64,000 nt of DNA, from contig JACMJZ010000029.1 of assembly GCA_014380365.1 (NCBI GenBank), positions 186,001 to 250,000 on the forward strand, in the 5' to 3' direction. The DNA is from Pyrinomonadaceae bacterium. Lineage in GTDB: Bacteria > Acidobacteriota > Blastocatellia > Pyrinomonadales > Pyrinomonadaceae. This document shows positions 33,167 through 41,904 of this stretch, in pieces. The first letter of the stretch is position 1; the number at the start of each line of letters is the position of its first letter. Made by a program: the position numbers and the translations under genes. The notes under the pieces were generated by a model. That model was not told the origin of the DNA. It did no database searches and was given only the letters and a program-made list of their open reading frames with translations.

Positions 33167-34738
33167 ATGAGATTCAATCGCACTGCGTCACGAATTGCGC
33201 TGTCGTTCAGCCTGGCGCTTAGCTTTGTTCTTCTCGCCGTCGTTCACCCGTCCGCGCAGCAGAAAGCGGATTGCCTGGTCCGGGTCACGCTCCTGCAGGT
33301 TAACGACGTCTATCAGTTTGCTCCGGTCGATCTCGGCAAGCGCGGCGGGCTCGCGCGAGTCTTAACCTTGAAGCAAGCGGTGGAGAAAGATTCACCTAAC
33401 ACGCTCTTCCTGCTTGCCGGAGATACGATTTCTCCTTCCGTGGAATCAATAACCTACAAAGGCGCGCAGATGATCGATTCATGGAACGCCGCTGGCCTGG
33501 ATTACGCAGCTTTCGGGAACCATGAGTTCGACTTTGGCCCGGATGAGCTGCTCAAGCGAATGAAGGAGTCCAAATTCAAATGGTTGGCCGCAAACGTAAT
33601 CGACAAGAAAACGGGCAAACCGTTCGGCGGCGCGCTGCCATTCGTCATTCGCGAGTTTGATGGCGTAAAGGTTGGAATATTTGGGCTGACTTTGGAGGAA
33701 ACTCGAACCACGTCGCGGCCGGGTGCGGATGTTGAGTTTCTCAATCCCTGCGAAACGGCAAAGAAAATGGTGACGGAGCTTCACGCTCGTGGCGCGAAGG
33801 CTGTGGTTGCCCTAACGCATCTCTCGATGAGCGAGGACAAGGAGGTTGCGCGTTGCGCTGATGTGGATGTGATCATCGGCGGTCATGAACATTCGTTGTT
33901 GGAGTCGGCTTCCGGCGGGGCGCCCATTTTCAAGATGACTGCAGACGCGCGGGAGTTGGGCCAGATCGATCTTAACATCTCGAAAACCAGCGGAGCGGTG
34001 GAGAGTATCGACTGGAAGGTGATCCAGGTAACCGACAAAACGAAAGACGACCCACGCTTCGCTTCCATCAATCGTAAGTATGGGACGATCTTGAAGGAGC
34101 TGGCGAAACTGGTTGGCCGCACCAGCGTCGAGCTCGATGCGCGAAGCGCGAGCGGCCGCACGCATGAAACTAACGTGGGAAACTTTATCGCCGACGCGTT
34201 TCGTACGGCGACCGGGGCCGACGTGGGATTGATGAATGGCGGGTCGATTCGCGCGGATGAACTAATTCGTCCCGGGCCCTTAACAAACAGAAGCGTGCTC
34301 TCAATTCTTCCGTTCAAAAACAGAGTGGTGAAGATCGAATTGGATGGCGCAACCCTGCGGCAGGCACTGGAGCACGGCGTGGCCCGAAGCGCGGAAGACG
34401 CCGAACCGGGACGCTTTCCTCAGGTATCGGGCATAAGGTTCACGTTCGACGCCACGCGCCCGGCAGGTTCCCGAATCGTGAATTTAACAGTGAACGGGAA
34501 ATCGCTTGACCCCAGGAAAAAATACTCCGTCGCCACCACCGACTATCTGGCCATCGACGGTGGGGACGGGTACGCAATCTTAAAGGGTTCACGGTTGATG
34601 ATTCCCCGCGAACAAGCGAAATTCGACTCTGACGTGCTGGGAACAGCAATCGCCTTGAGGAAAACCATTGCGCCCGTGGTCGAAGGACGCATTAAGCGTC
34701 TGGATCAGACACGCAAGCAGAACAAAGACTGTGATTAA
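33167..34738 (+). CDS. Secreted 5'-nucleotidase/metallophosphatase (UshA-like)
   Basis: 523 aa. A signal peptide (1-31, HPSAQQ) leads to a metallophosphatase domain: LLQVNDVYQF, LAGDTISPS, GNHEFDFGPD and GGHEHS give the metal ligands. The first motif has NDVY where E. coli UshA has NDxH, a variant known in one bacterial/eukaryotic subfamily. The C-terminal substrate domain follows (MNGGSIRAD, DYLAIDGGDGY). It hydrolyses nucleotides outside the cytoplasm. AGGAGAA precedes the ATG. Confidence 0.93.
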   Translation: MRFNRTASRIALSFSLALSFVLLAVVHPSAQQKADCLVRVTLLQVNDVYQFAPVDLGKRGGLARVLTLKQAVEKDSPNTLFLLAGDTISPSVESITYKGAQMIDSWNAAGLDYAAFGNHEFDFGPDELLKRMKESKFKWLAANVIDKKTGKPFGGALPFVIREFDGVKVGIFGLTLEETRTTSRPGADVEFLNPCETAKKMVTELHARGAKAVVALTHLSMSEDKEVARCADVDVIIGGHEHSLLESASGGAPIFKMTADARELGQIDLNISKTSGAVESIDWKVIQVTDKTKDDPRFASINRKYGTILKELAKLVGRTSVELDARSASGRTHETNVGNFIADAFRTATGADVGLMNGGSIRADELIRPGPLTNRSVLSILPFKNRVVKIELDGATLRQALEHGVARSAEDAEPGRFPQVSGIRFTFDATRPAGSRIVNLTVNGKSLDPRKKYSVATTDYLAIDGGDGYAILKGSRLMIPREQAKFDSDVLGTAIALRKTIAPVVEGRIKRLDQTRKQNKDCD

Positions 34739-35307
34739 TGTCAGAACCCCGATTCGTCGGGGTAGCGGGCGGGCCCACTTCACAATCGATTGCTGTAATG
34801 AACGACGACGTATACGAAACTGACGCTTCGCCGGCTAAGAAGTACGAAGCGAAGCAGCTTTTCCATGAGGCTTACCAAGCCCAGCTGGCGGAAAACTTCG
34901 AAGAAGCGATCGAGCTTTATAAGCGTTCAATCGAGACGTACCCGACCGCCGAAGCCCACACGTTTCTCGGTTGGGTTTACAGTTTTCAGAATCGTTACGA
35001 CGAAGCGATTGAGGAATGCCTGGAGGCGATCCGCGTCGATGAGACTCTGGGAAATCCTTACAACGACATCGGCAGCTATCTTTTAGCCAAGGGCGATGCC
35101 TACAGCAGCGTCCGTTGGTTCAAACGCGCACTCTTCGCGCCGCGTTACGAGTCTTACGCGTTTCCACATTTCAACCTTGGCCGCATTTACGAAAAGCGGC
35201 ATAAGTATCTGGAAGCAGCCAGGCACTACGGCAAAGCCCTCGAGCAACAACCCGGCTTCACCGAAGCCGCCACTTCCCTTCACCGCATCCAAGCGCGCCT
35301 GAACTAA
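34738..35307 (+). CDS. TPR protein coupled to the nucleotidase
   Basis: 189 aa. Its ATG overlaps the nucleotidase stop (TAATG at 34736-34740). About four TPR units cover residues 40-185 (YKRSIETYPTAEAHTFLGWVY, FNLGRIYEKRHKYLEAARHY). No signal peptide, so it stays in the cytoplasm; an ATG at 34798 would trim 20 residues. Partner proteins are unknown. Confidence 0.85.
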   Translation: MSEPRFVGVAGGPTSQSIAVMNDDVYETDASPAKKYEAKQLFHEAYQAQLAENFEEAIELYKRSIETYPTAEAHTFLGWVYSFQNRYDEAIEECLEAIRVDETLGNPYNDIGSYLLAKGDAYSSVRWFKRALFAPRYESYAFPHFNLGRIYEKRHKYLEAARHYGKALEQQPGFTEAATSLHRIQARLN

Positions 35308-35427
35308 ACGACCGTCCACTTCATGATTTCGATCTGGAGCGCAAACGCTTCTTTAACTCAGGTAAGGGTATCGAGGAACCACTACCGCGAACCTTGACGC
35401 GCCCGCGCTTCAAAGCTAATTTGAAGC

Positions 35428-35676
35428 ATGAAGGAGATCATTCTAAAAATCGACGATGACGCTTATCGGCGCGCGGAAGGCATTGCAAGTGCCCGAAAGA
35501 TTTCGGTGAGCGCCCTGGTTGAGGAGTTGGTCGAGTCGGCGACCAGCGAGCCTCAGCCTAGCTCTGACGGACTCGAAAGCCTCTTCACCGCGCTAGACAA
35601 GGGCCGCAATACCGAGCCCATAGGTCATCTCAAACGTCAAGAACTCCATGACCGCCAAGTACTTCATCGACACTAA
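35428..35676 (+). CDS. Ribbon-helix-helix-type antitoxin
   Basis: 82 aa. The N-terminal MKEIILKIDDDAYRRAEGIA followed by ISVSALVEELVE is a typical RHH DNA-binding start. It overlaps the PIN gene by 29 bp in another frame, the usual antitoxin-then-toxin order. Expected to neutralise the PIN protein and repress the pair's promoter. Confidence 0.82.
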   Translation: MKEIILKIDDDAYRRAEGIASARKISVSALVEELVESATSEPQPSSDGLESLFTALDKGRNTEPIGHLKRQELHDRQVLHRH

Positions 35677-36073
35677 CATTCTGCTTTACGCCGGGTCTGG
35701 CGCCGCTGAGGATCAGCCGAAGAAGGCTGTCGCAAGACAGGTGCTTGCCCAGGCTGATATCGGTTTCTCGGCGCAGGTGATGCAGGAGTTTTACTATGCG
35801 GCAGTGCGTAAGGAACGGCTGAAGATAACGCCCGATGAAGCATTGCTTATCCTGGAAGCGTTAACTCCCTTTCCCGTTCTGCCGATCAATCGGGAGTTGG
35901 TTCTGGAAGCTGTTGCACTAGGTGTTCGGTTTCGTATTTCCTATTGGGACGCTGCCATCATTGTCGCGGCACGAAGGCTTGGCTGCCATATTCTCTATAG
36001 CGAAGACCTCAACCACGGGCAGGACTATGACGGGGTCAAAGTAGTAAATCCTTTTGTAACCCAATCCTCTTGA
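35648..36073 (+). CDS. PIN-domain toxin, VapC type
   Basis: 141 aa. The motifs are canonical: YFIDTNILLY (D8), the Glu in VMQEFYYA, and SYWDAAIIVAARRLGC with SEDLNHGQ. VapC ribonucleases cleave tRNA or rRNA. Paired with the overlapping RHH antitoxin. Confidence 0.9.
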   Translation: MTAKYFIDTNILLYAGSGAAEDQPKKAVARQVLAQADIGFSAQVMQEFYYAAVRKERLKITPDEALLILEALTPFPVLPINRELVLEAVALGVRFRISYWDAAIIVAARRLGCHILYSEDLNHGQDYDGVKVVNPFVTQSS

Positions 36074-36127
36074 CCGCTGACTTCGCGTCCCAAATCCGGA
36101 TAGGGCGGCAGGTGGATTGGATCCCGG

Positions 36128-37483
36128 CTATTCAGCCTTCGGCTTGTAAATCACGCCGTTCTTCATCACGAACACGACCTTCGCCATTGCGTGGATGTCT
36201 TTGAGCGGATCACCGGAGACGGCGACGATGTCGGCCCATTTGCCGGGCGCTAATGAGCCTGCGTTCTTTTCCCAACCCAGCAACGTGGCGGCGTTCATGG
36301 TGCCGGCCTTGATTGCATCCATGTTACTCATGCCGCCCCATTCGACCATCAGGAAAAACTCGCGCGCGTTGGTGCCGTGCGGAATTACACCCGCGTCAGT
36401 TCCCAGGGCGAGTTGAACTTTATTAGCCACCGCGATCTTGATTGCTTTGCGCATGGCCGCAGCTGCCGCCAAAGCCTTCTCAGCGCGAAGGCCTTTGATG
36501 ATGCCGCCTTTGGCTGCGCGCTCAACCGCCTCGCCGGCCATCAGCGTCGGCACCATGAACGTTCCGCGTTCGGCCATCAGACGTGCGCCCTCTTCATCAA
36601 GAAATGATCCGTGCTCAATCGATGCGACGCCGGCGCGCGTCGCAATCTTGATGCCTTCGGTGCCGTGCGCATGCGCGGCCACCTTCCGCTCGTGTTGCGC
36701 AGCTTCATCGACCATCGCCTTCATTTCTTCAAAGCTGTATTGCGTGGTTCCGACCGCGTCTCCTTCCGAAAGCACGCCACCCGTAGCGCAGGTCTTGATC
36801 ACGTCCGCACCATACTTGACCTGGTAACGCACCGCGGCGCGAATCTCATCCGGGCCGTTTGCGATACCCTCAGCGATTGAGCGCTCCAGCAACCCCGGTC
36901 GAAAGCCGTTGTTATCACAGTGGCCGCCCGTAATTCCCAGCGAGTGGCCGGCGGTTACCATACGGGGCCCGGGCGTCCAGCCTTCGTTGATTGCTTTGCG
37001 TAGAGCGATATCATTGAACGGACCCGAGGCACCGACGTTTCGCACGGTGGTGAATCCGGCCATCAAGGTATTGCGCGCGTGGCCCACGCCGAGTATTGCG
37101 CCAAATGCTTCGTAGTCTCTTACCGCAGCCATGTCGCCTTCCGGGTCACCCAGCACACGACCGATGAGATGCGTGTGCGCGTCGATAAAACCGGGCAGTA
37201 AAGTGACGTCGCCAAGTTCGATAACCTTCACTCCGGAAGGGATGCGAACCGTTGTGGCATCGCCAACTACGGAAATCTTGTTGTTAGCGACGATGATGAT
37301 TGCGTTACGAACCGGCGGCGCTCCGGTGCCATCAATCAAACGCGCGGCGCGCAACGCAACCACGCCCTTGCCCTCGGGCGGCTCGGGCCGGATTCCCGCT
37401 GGCGCAGGATTCTGCGCTAAAGCGGAAACGCATAGACAATGGATCACAATCAGTGTGGCGAGAGATAGTCTGCAGCTTCTCAC
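36128..37483 (-). CDS. Secreted amidohydrolase family protein
   Basis: 451 aa. A signal peptide (1-23) is followed by the amidohydrolase barrel: DAHTHLIG (first metal pair), a Lys in VKYGADVIK, AHAHGTEGI, SIEHGSFLD and GTDAGVIPHG. The motif order matches imidazolonepropionase-like/prolidase-type amidohydrolases common in soil bacteria. The likely substrate is a cyclic amide or dipeptide, not predictable. Confidence 0.9.
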   Translation of the reverse strand: MRSCRLSLATLIVIHCLCVSALAQNPAPAGIRPEPPEGKGVVALRAARLIDGTGAPPVRNAIIIVANNKISVVGDATTVRIPSGVKVIELGDVTLLPGFIDAHTHLIGRVLGDPEGDMAAVRDYEAFGAILGVGHARNTLMAGFTTVRNVGASGPFNDIALRKAINEGWTPGPRMVTAGHSLGITGGHCDNNGFRPGLLERSIAEGIANGPDEIRAAVRYQVKYGADVIKTCATGGVLSEGDAVGTTQYSFEEMKAMVDEAAQHERKVAAHAHGTEGIKIATRAGVASIEHGSFLDEEGARLMAERGTFMVPTLMAGEAVERAAKGGIIKGLRAEKALAAAAAMRKAIKIAVANKVQLALGTDAGVIPHGTNAREFFLMVEWGGMSNMDAIKAGTMNAATLLGWEKNAGSLAPGKWADIVAVSGDPLKDIHAMAKVVFVMKNGVIYKPKAE

Positions 37484-37644
37484 TTGGGCTCCTCGGCTTG
37501 GGTTGGACTCGGATTCTTAGGCGTTAGTTGACGCATTCTAGTTGAAACTCAAGAAACGCGCCAAGATATCATCGGGCGTGCGGCGGTCTGCAAGCAGATA
37601 ACAAACGCACGAACTGGTGCAACTTGCTCGATTGAACATGTCTT

Positions 37645-37738
37645 TCTTTGCGATTCTTTGCGTCCCCTTTGCGTCCTTTGCGGTAAAACAACCAACGAAG
37701 CCGCAAAGCGCGCAAAGGGGACGCAAAGAATCGCAAAG
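37645..37738. repeat. CTTTGCG-type inverted intergenic element
   Basis: CTTTGCGATTCTTTGCGTCC mirrors GGACGCAAAGAATCGCAAAG almost perfectly around a core holding GTAAAACAACC. Same family as 57272 and 25035. It fills the middle of a 345-bp gap; the remainder includes the GCAGGAGG ribosome binding site of the next gene. Confidence 0.93.
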
Positions 37739-37828
37739 CTAACTGCAAAGTACCCGCTTTACAACTTTATTGAATCCTGCGCATTGCTCTGCTACATTTC
37801 GCGCTCGAATTCCGCAGGAGGAACGGTA

Positions 37829-38896
37829 ATGAAACACTTCGTCTCGAAAGCTTGCATTTTTCTTCTAGCGCTCGCGTTTTCCGCCGCTGCAGTAGCAGGA
37901 CAAAGACGTGTCGGAGTTCCCAGACCGAGGCCGAATCAGCCGAGCCAGCCGACCCAGCCCTCATCGCCGGCGCCGGCGACAGTTCCGACTGACGGCTCAC
38001 GGCAAACTGTCGAGCCACCTGCGTCAGGTTCGCAGCCGTACAAGCCTGCCATTGAATACCAGTTCCTGATGGAAATGCGTTTCTACGAAAACCAGGGCGG
38101 ATTTCTGGTAGAGGATCTGGAGGTAGTCTTTCCGCCGGCTGGTCTTAAGAAAGCAACTTTTGTCGTCTCCCGAGCCAACGGCGGTGTCGTCACCCAAGTG
38201 CCGTTGCGCCTGGAAACACCGCTGGCAAGTTACACCGCGTTCGGAATGTTAAAGCCAGACGCGGTGGCCGGATTGGCTCCCATTGGCGAGGCCGGCGACT
38301 ATGTCTTGTCGGTCCAGATCGACGGCCAGCCAATCACCAGTTTGCCGTTCAGCATGAAGCGCGAAGCGAGCAACGATCCATTCAATCCTAAAAACACTTT
38401 CGTGCGGGAAGGACCGTGGCGCGACCTCGCCCATTTTTCCGTGGTAACTGATGAGCCCGATAGCCATCTCGAGTTCAGTTGGTGGACAAGTCTGAGAGAG
38501 CTTCCGCCCGGCACAAAAAGCCCGATGGTCACGTTGCATGTGCTCTATGGCGGCCAGGAGATCGCGGCCACCAGGAGTCCGGTAGTACCGACGCAAACTG
38601 ATTGGCAGTTTCTCCGTCAGGAATTTCATTTTCCGACCGAGAAGCAGGTTCGATGGATGACGATGGCGGATATTACGAAGAGAGATGGGGAGTACACGGT
38701 GGTCGCGAAGGTAAATGGAAAACCGTTTAAGAGTTACAAAGCAGAGGTCAGAGGCGGCCAGCTTCAGCGGCACCCGAGAAACGCCATGAACATGGAACCG
38801 CACACTGCTTTCATCTCGCCGCGACAAGTGGACACCTCGTCGCGTACAAGCTCGCGCTATTCGATGCGCGATACCTATTGGCTCAGGAAGAATTAG
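37829..38896 (+). CDS. Secreted protein of unknown function with Pro/Gln-rich linker
   Basis: 355 aa from the ATG at 37829, with GGAGG 6 nt upstream; the frame upstream of it runs through the CTTTGCG repeat and is not coding. Signal peptide 1-24, then a low-complexity stretch (PRPRPNQPSQPTQPSSPAPA) and beta-rich domains of about 100 residues each (YQFLMEMRFYENQGGFLVED; DWQFLRQEFHFP). No enzyme motif. An extracellular or periplasmic binding or structural role is a guess. Confidence 0.75.
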   Translation: MKHFVSKACIFLLALAFSAAAVAGQRRVGVPRPRPNQPSQPTQPSSPAPATVPTDGSRQTVEPPASGSQPYKPAIEYQFLMEMRFYENQGGFLVEDLEVVFPPAGLKKATFVVSRANGGVVTQVPLRLETPLASYTAFGMLKPDAVAGLAPIGEAGDYVLSVQIDGQPITSLPFSMKREASNDPFNPKNTFVREGPWRDLAHFSVVTDEPDSHLEFSWWTSLRELPPGTKSPMVTLHVLYGGQEIAATRSPVVPTQTDWQFLRQEFHFPTEKQVRWMTMADITKRDGEYTVVAKVNGKPFKSYKAEVRGGQLQRHPRNAMNMEPHTAFISPRQVDTSSRTSSRYSMRDTYWLRKN

Positions 38897-39099
38897 AGAT
38901 TTACTATTCGCTGGTTACGTTTTATTATCTGGCGCGTTACCGATTGGCTCACGACTCTGCACTTCAGCTTTTTCTCGCATGAGTGAGCCAAAGTTTATCA
39001 GCACTATTCCAGGGTTTTCCTCGCGTCGTCCCACACTGGTTAGGTCGCTCCTGTGGCGGGGCTCTTCCTTACCCTTGCGACCGCAAAGGAGGAATGCGC

Positions 39100-39279
39100 A
39101 TGCTCACTAGAGTCGCTGCCGTTTGGATAATCATCGTAGGAGGCTTGATGATTATCCCCTACGACGGAGGTATCATCGTCGAATGCATCAAGTGCGGCCT
39201 TCTGTTCACCCGCTTACTGGGCTTGGTTTCAATAGCGCTTGGCCTGGGCTTACTATTTGCCGGACGCCGCGCCGGATAG
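39100..39279 (+). CDS. Small two-helix membrane protein
   Basis: 59 aa with two hydrophobic segments (6-21 and 34-53) joined by DGGIIVECIKC. AAAGGAGG lies 8 nt before the ATG chosen; an ATG two codons earlier is too close to it. Function unknown. Confidence 0.6.
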   Translation: MLTRVAAVWIIIVGGLMIIPYDGGIIVECIKCGLLFTRLLGLVSIALGLGLLFAGRRAG

Positions 39280-39287
39280 CGGCTAGG

Positions 39288-39328
39288 GCCTTTCGTGCGG
39301 CAGGGAGTCGCCCTTCCGCACGAAAGGC
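39288..39328. repeat. Strong inverted repeat after the small membrane protein
   Basis: GCCTTTCGTGCGG and CCGCACGAAAGGC form a 13-bp perfect stem, with a second AGGG/CCCT stem inside the loop. No T-tract follows, so it is unlikely to be an intrinsic terminator. The rest of the gap to 39537 shows only the AGGAGA ribosome binding site of the next gene. Confidence 0.8.
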
Positions 39329-39536
39329 GGCCCAATGAACGTCGTACACGCGAATCACGGACGGTGCGCCGGTTTGCCTTAGCTAGCGGCTCAGTCCTGG
39401 CCGCCTAATCAAAAACCCTATCGTTGGCTATTCCATCAAGCGTCTTCGGGTCGGCAGAAAGATCGACCGAAGCCGAGCCTCGTCCGTCAAACAGCTTGTG
39501 CCCAGGACTGAATATGAAATTTGAACAGGAGAAAAG

Positions 39537-40016
39537 ATGAAAAGAGTTTCACTATTGGCTTCGGTGGTATTGCTGGCCGTGGGCGGTTTTGGCTTTTTGA
39601 CGCCGGCGACGGTTGCCGCCCAGGGAACCCACAAAGGAAGTTTTTACACGAAGGCGGACGTTGAGCAGATCATCAGGCGCGTCGAGGAACGCAGCGACGC
39701 TTTCCGGAAAGTTGTTGACCGCTCACTTGATCGCGGCGCGCTTAACGGCACCAATCGCGAAGACAACATTAACCAGCAAGTGAAGGAACTGGAGAATGCG
39801 ATTGATCAACTTCGCAAGAATTTCGATCGCTCCCAGACCTGGGAGGACTCTCGCTCGCAAGTGCAACGCGTGATGAACGAAGCTGACGAGGTCAATGCTA
39901 TGGTGCGTCGCGGACGCTGGCGCCGTGGCGGACCAGTGAAGGCTGAGTGGGCACTGGTGCGCGCCGACCTCAACAAGCTGGCCGGCATTTACAACCTTCG
40001 TTTGTTGATAGCTTGA
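39537..40016 (+). CDS. Secreted helical protein of unknown function
   Basis: 159 aa. Signal peptide 1-29 (VAAQG), then an all-helical, charged domain (VEQIIRRVEERSDAFRKVVDRSLDRG, KELENAIDQLRKNFDR) that may form a helical bundle. GGAGAAA precedes the ATG. Its stop lies 5 bp before a palindromic element. Confidence 0.7.
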   Translation: MKRVSLLASVVLLAVGGFGFLTPATVAAQGTHKGSFYTKADVEQIIRRVEERSDAFRKVVDRSLDRGALNGTNREDNINQQVKELENAIDQLRKNFDRSQTWEDSRSQVQRVMNEADEVNAMVRRGRWRRGGPVKAEWALVRADLNKLAGIYNLRLLIA

Positions 40017-40020
40017 TTTG

Positions 40021-40149
40021 CTGGGAGCGCAGGCATCCTGCCTGCAAACGCGAGTACAGCTCGCGAAGATGGTTAGAAAGGCGCGACCTAGGTACAACAG
40101 CCTATTCGCGCTAGCGCGCTCATTGCAGGCAGGATGCCTGCGCTCCCAG
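40021..40149. repeat. Palindromic intergenic element, GCAGGCA-TCC-TGCCTGC type
   Basis: Outer arms of 26 bp (40021-40046 and 40124-40149) are perfect inverted copies. Each arm holds the hairpin GCAGGCA-TCC-TGCCTGC next to GGGAGC. This core is the one expanded in the acyl-CoA synthetase gene at 15520. Confidence 0.97.
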
Positions 40150-40157
40150 GTCCCAGC

Positions 40158-40538
40158 TTACGGTTTTTTGATTTTTGTCTTCTGCCGTTGCTCGTCAACG
40201 GCTACGTAAACAACTTCCGCTTCCGTTACTCGTACCCGTTCAGTTCCCTCTCCTACTCGTTCCGCCTCAACGATCACCCGGACGGTTATCGAAGTGTTTC
40301 CAATGCTTACAGTTTCCGCGTAGAAGCTCACCAGGTCTCCAACAAACACCGGCTTATGAAAGATCACTTCGCGCATCGCGACGGTAACGAATCGCTCCAT
40401 TCGCGTGCGACGATGCGCCTCTATTGCCCCGGCCATATCGATATAACTCAGAATGACGCCGCCGAAGATTGTGCCTGCGGAGTTGGTGTCACGCGGCAGC
40501 AGCGCGATGCGTATGGCAGGGTCGGTATAGGAATTCAT
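40158..40538 (-). CDS. Acyl-CoA thioesterase, hotdog fold (YciA-like)
   Basis: 126 aa from the ATG at 40538; the frame to 40604 lacks family match. Motifs fit the YciA/BFIT group: [31 protein letters not shown] includes the catalytic Asn/Asp region, and [12 protein letters not shown] follows. It hydrolyses acyl-CoA thioesters, chain length unknown. The two acyl-CoA synthetases in the window suggest active fatty acid turnover. Confidence 0.88.
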   Translation of the reverse strand: MNSYTDPAIRIALLPRDTNSAGTIFGGVILSYIDMAGAIEAHRRTRMERFVTVAMREVIFHKPVFVGDLVSFYAETVSIGNTSITVRVIVEAERVGEGTERVRVTEAEVVYVAVDEQRQKTKIKKP

Positions 40539-40672
40539 AGCACCATCGTAAGTGTGCGAAGACGAATCGCAAAGTCGCGACGGCACGTCCCGGCAAGGGA
40601 ACAAACGTGCTTCGAGTCGTGTCTAAGTAACGGCTGGCCACCCAACTGACTGCCAAACGAAAGGCTATCGCC

Positions 40673-40900
40673 ATGCTAACGATTTTGACATTCATGTATG
40701 ACCTCTATCTGTTTTCGATCCTCTTCGTACAGGAAGCTGAAGCCGCCGATTTCGACGATCTGGGCAAGATGTTGTTGGGAGGTTTCGCTCTGGCAATAGC
40801 AGTTGCAGTTTTGTTGGTATTTGTGAAGCTACGGTTACGTGAGAAGAACCCTAAAAAAGCCGACTTCATTTCTATTAGCCACGTCTCCGACAGGAAATAG
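40673..40900 (+). CDS. Small single-helix membrane protein
   Basis: 75 aa. One clear membrane helix (about 34-54, MLLGGFALAIAVAVLLVFVKLRL) followed by a basic segment. An ATG at 40694 could be the start instead. Function unknown; plausible as a gene because the membrane helix with flanking charge is well formed. Confidence 0.5.
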   Translation: MLTILTFMYDLYLFSILFVQEAEAADFDDLGKMLLGGFALAIAVAVLLVFVKLRLREKNPKKADFISISHVSDRK

Positions 40901-40914
40901 CTTTGGGAAAACAA

Positions 40915-41559
40915 TCAATCTAGCTGGCGTTTCGTCCAACCGGTGATCTCCTGTTTCAACTCGTCCAGATGTCCTTCAAAGAAATGCCCTGAACCTGCGA
41001 CTACACGCAGTTCAACGGTCGTGTTGTGTTTCTTGATTTCATCCACTAAATGCTGTAACCCGGGAACAGATCCAAACTCATCCTGGTCGCCATGAACAAA
41101 GAGAATCGGCTTGCGGCACGCTTTCAGAAAACTGAAGTCATACTTGTCGAGTGGCGTGCCGATACTAATCAATGAACGAACCCGGTTGTCTAACATTCCT
41201 ATTTCCAACCCCACCCGCGCGCCAAAAGAGAATCCACAAAGCGTGACCGGCTGACCCGGATAGTTTTCTGCGAGGTAATCCAGCGCCGCTTGTACGTCTT
41301 CGAGTTCCCCGCGTCCTTCATCGTGTTCGCCGGTGCTTTGGCCCACGCCGCGAAAGTTTATCCGCAAGGTAATCAGTCCCACATCATTCAGGGCGCCGGA
41401 AGCGCGGAAAATCACCTTGTTGTGCATTGTGCCACCGCCGAGTGGATGCGGATGAAGCACGAGAGCCACTCCCTTGATCGCAGCCTCTCGGGGTTCCTTG
41501 ATGATTGCCTCGAGCCGGCCGTGTACTACTGCAATGAAAAGATTGCCTGCGGGGTACAT
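40915..41559 (-). CDS. Alpha/beta hydrolase, dienelactone hydrolase-like
   Basis: 214 aa. HPHPLGGGTMHNKV gives the oxyanion region; the nucleophile is Ser in CGFSFGAR, Asp is in HGDQDEF and His in GSGHFFEG. Members of this 'HPHP' group hydrolyse esters or thioesters. No signal peptide. The physiological substrate is unknown. Confidence 0.87.
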   Translation of the reverse strand: MYPAGNLFIAVVHGRLEAIIKEPREAAIKGVALVLHPHPLGGGTMHNKVIFRASGALNDVGLITLRINFRGVGQSTGEHDEGRGELEDVQAALDYLAENYPGQPVTLCGFSFGARVGLEIGMLDNRVRSLISIGTPLDKYDFSFLKACRKPILFVHGDQDEFGSVPGLQHLVDEIKKHNTTVELRVVAGSGHFFEGHLDELKQEITGWTKRQLD

Positions 41560-41647
41560 TGGTTAAGAGAATGACAGATTTGCGATCCAAAAACCAAACC
41601 TGCTGTACTTGACGAACGAATCCCGCGGTGCCATGAGGTCGGCAAGG

Positions 41648-41778
41648 CTGGGAGCGCAGGCATCCTGCCTGCAATGAGCGCGCAGCGCGAACCTGGCTCT
41701 ACTAATCGTCAACGTCCATTGCGGAAGCGGTTTCGCGAGCTGTGCTCGCGTTTGCAGGCAGGATGCCTGTGCTCCCAG
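41648..41778. repeat. Palindromic intergenic element, GCAGGCA-TCC-TGCCTGC type
   Basis: Arms CTGGGAGCGCAGGCATCCTG... (from 41648) and the inverted copy ending at 41778 match except at one base. The interior differs from the copy at 40021 except for short shared pieces (GCGAGCTGTGCTCGCG). It occupies a 345-bp gap ahead of the hybrid kinase, whose promoter should lie in 41779-41904. Confidence 0.96.
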
Positions 41779-41904
41779 CCTCACTCGAACGAAGTGTGAA
41801 GTTTGACTTGGAAACCGCGAAAGATTAGTTTGACCGGACTCAACTGTCGCGCTTCGGGATGCTATTCTCGCGGCACTCAGTTTGGCGCATAAGCATGGCA
41901 ACAA

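Noticed and set aside
37645-37738. Possible CRISPR or terminator at the CTTTGCG repeat
   Set aside because: It is a single inverted element with copies at 57272 and 25035, without spacers or a T-tract.
39288-39328. Intrinsic terminator after the small membrane protein
   Set aside because: The stem is strong but no run of T follows on either strand.
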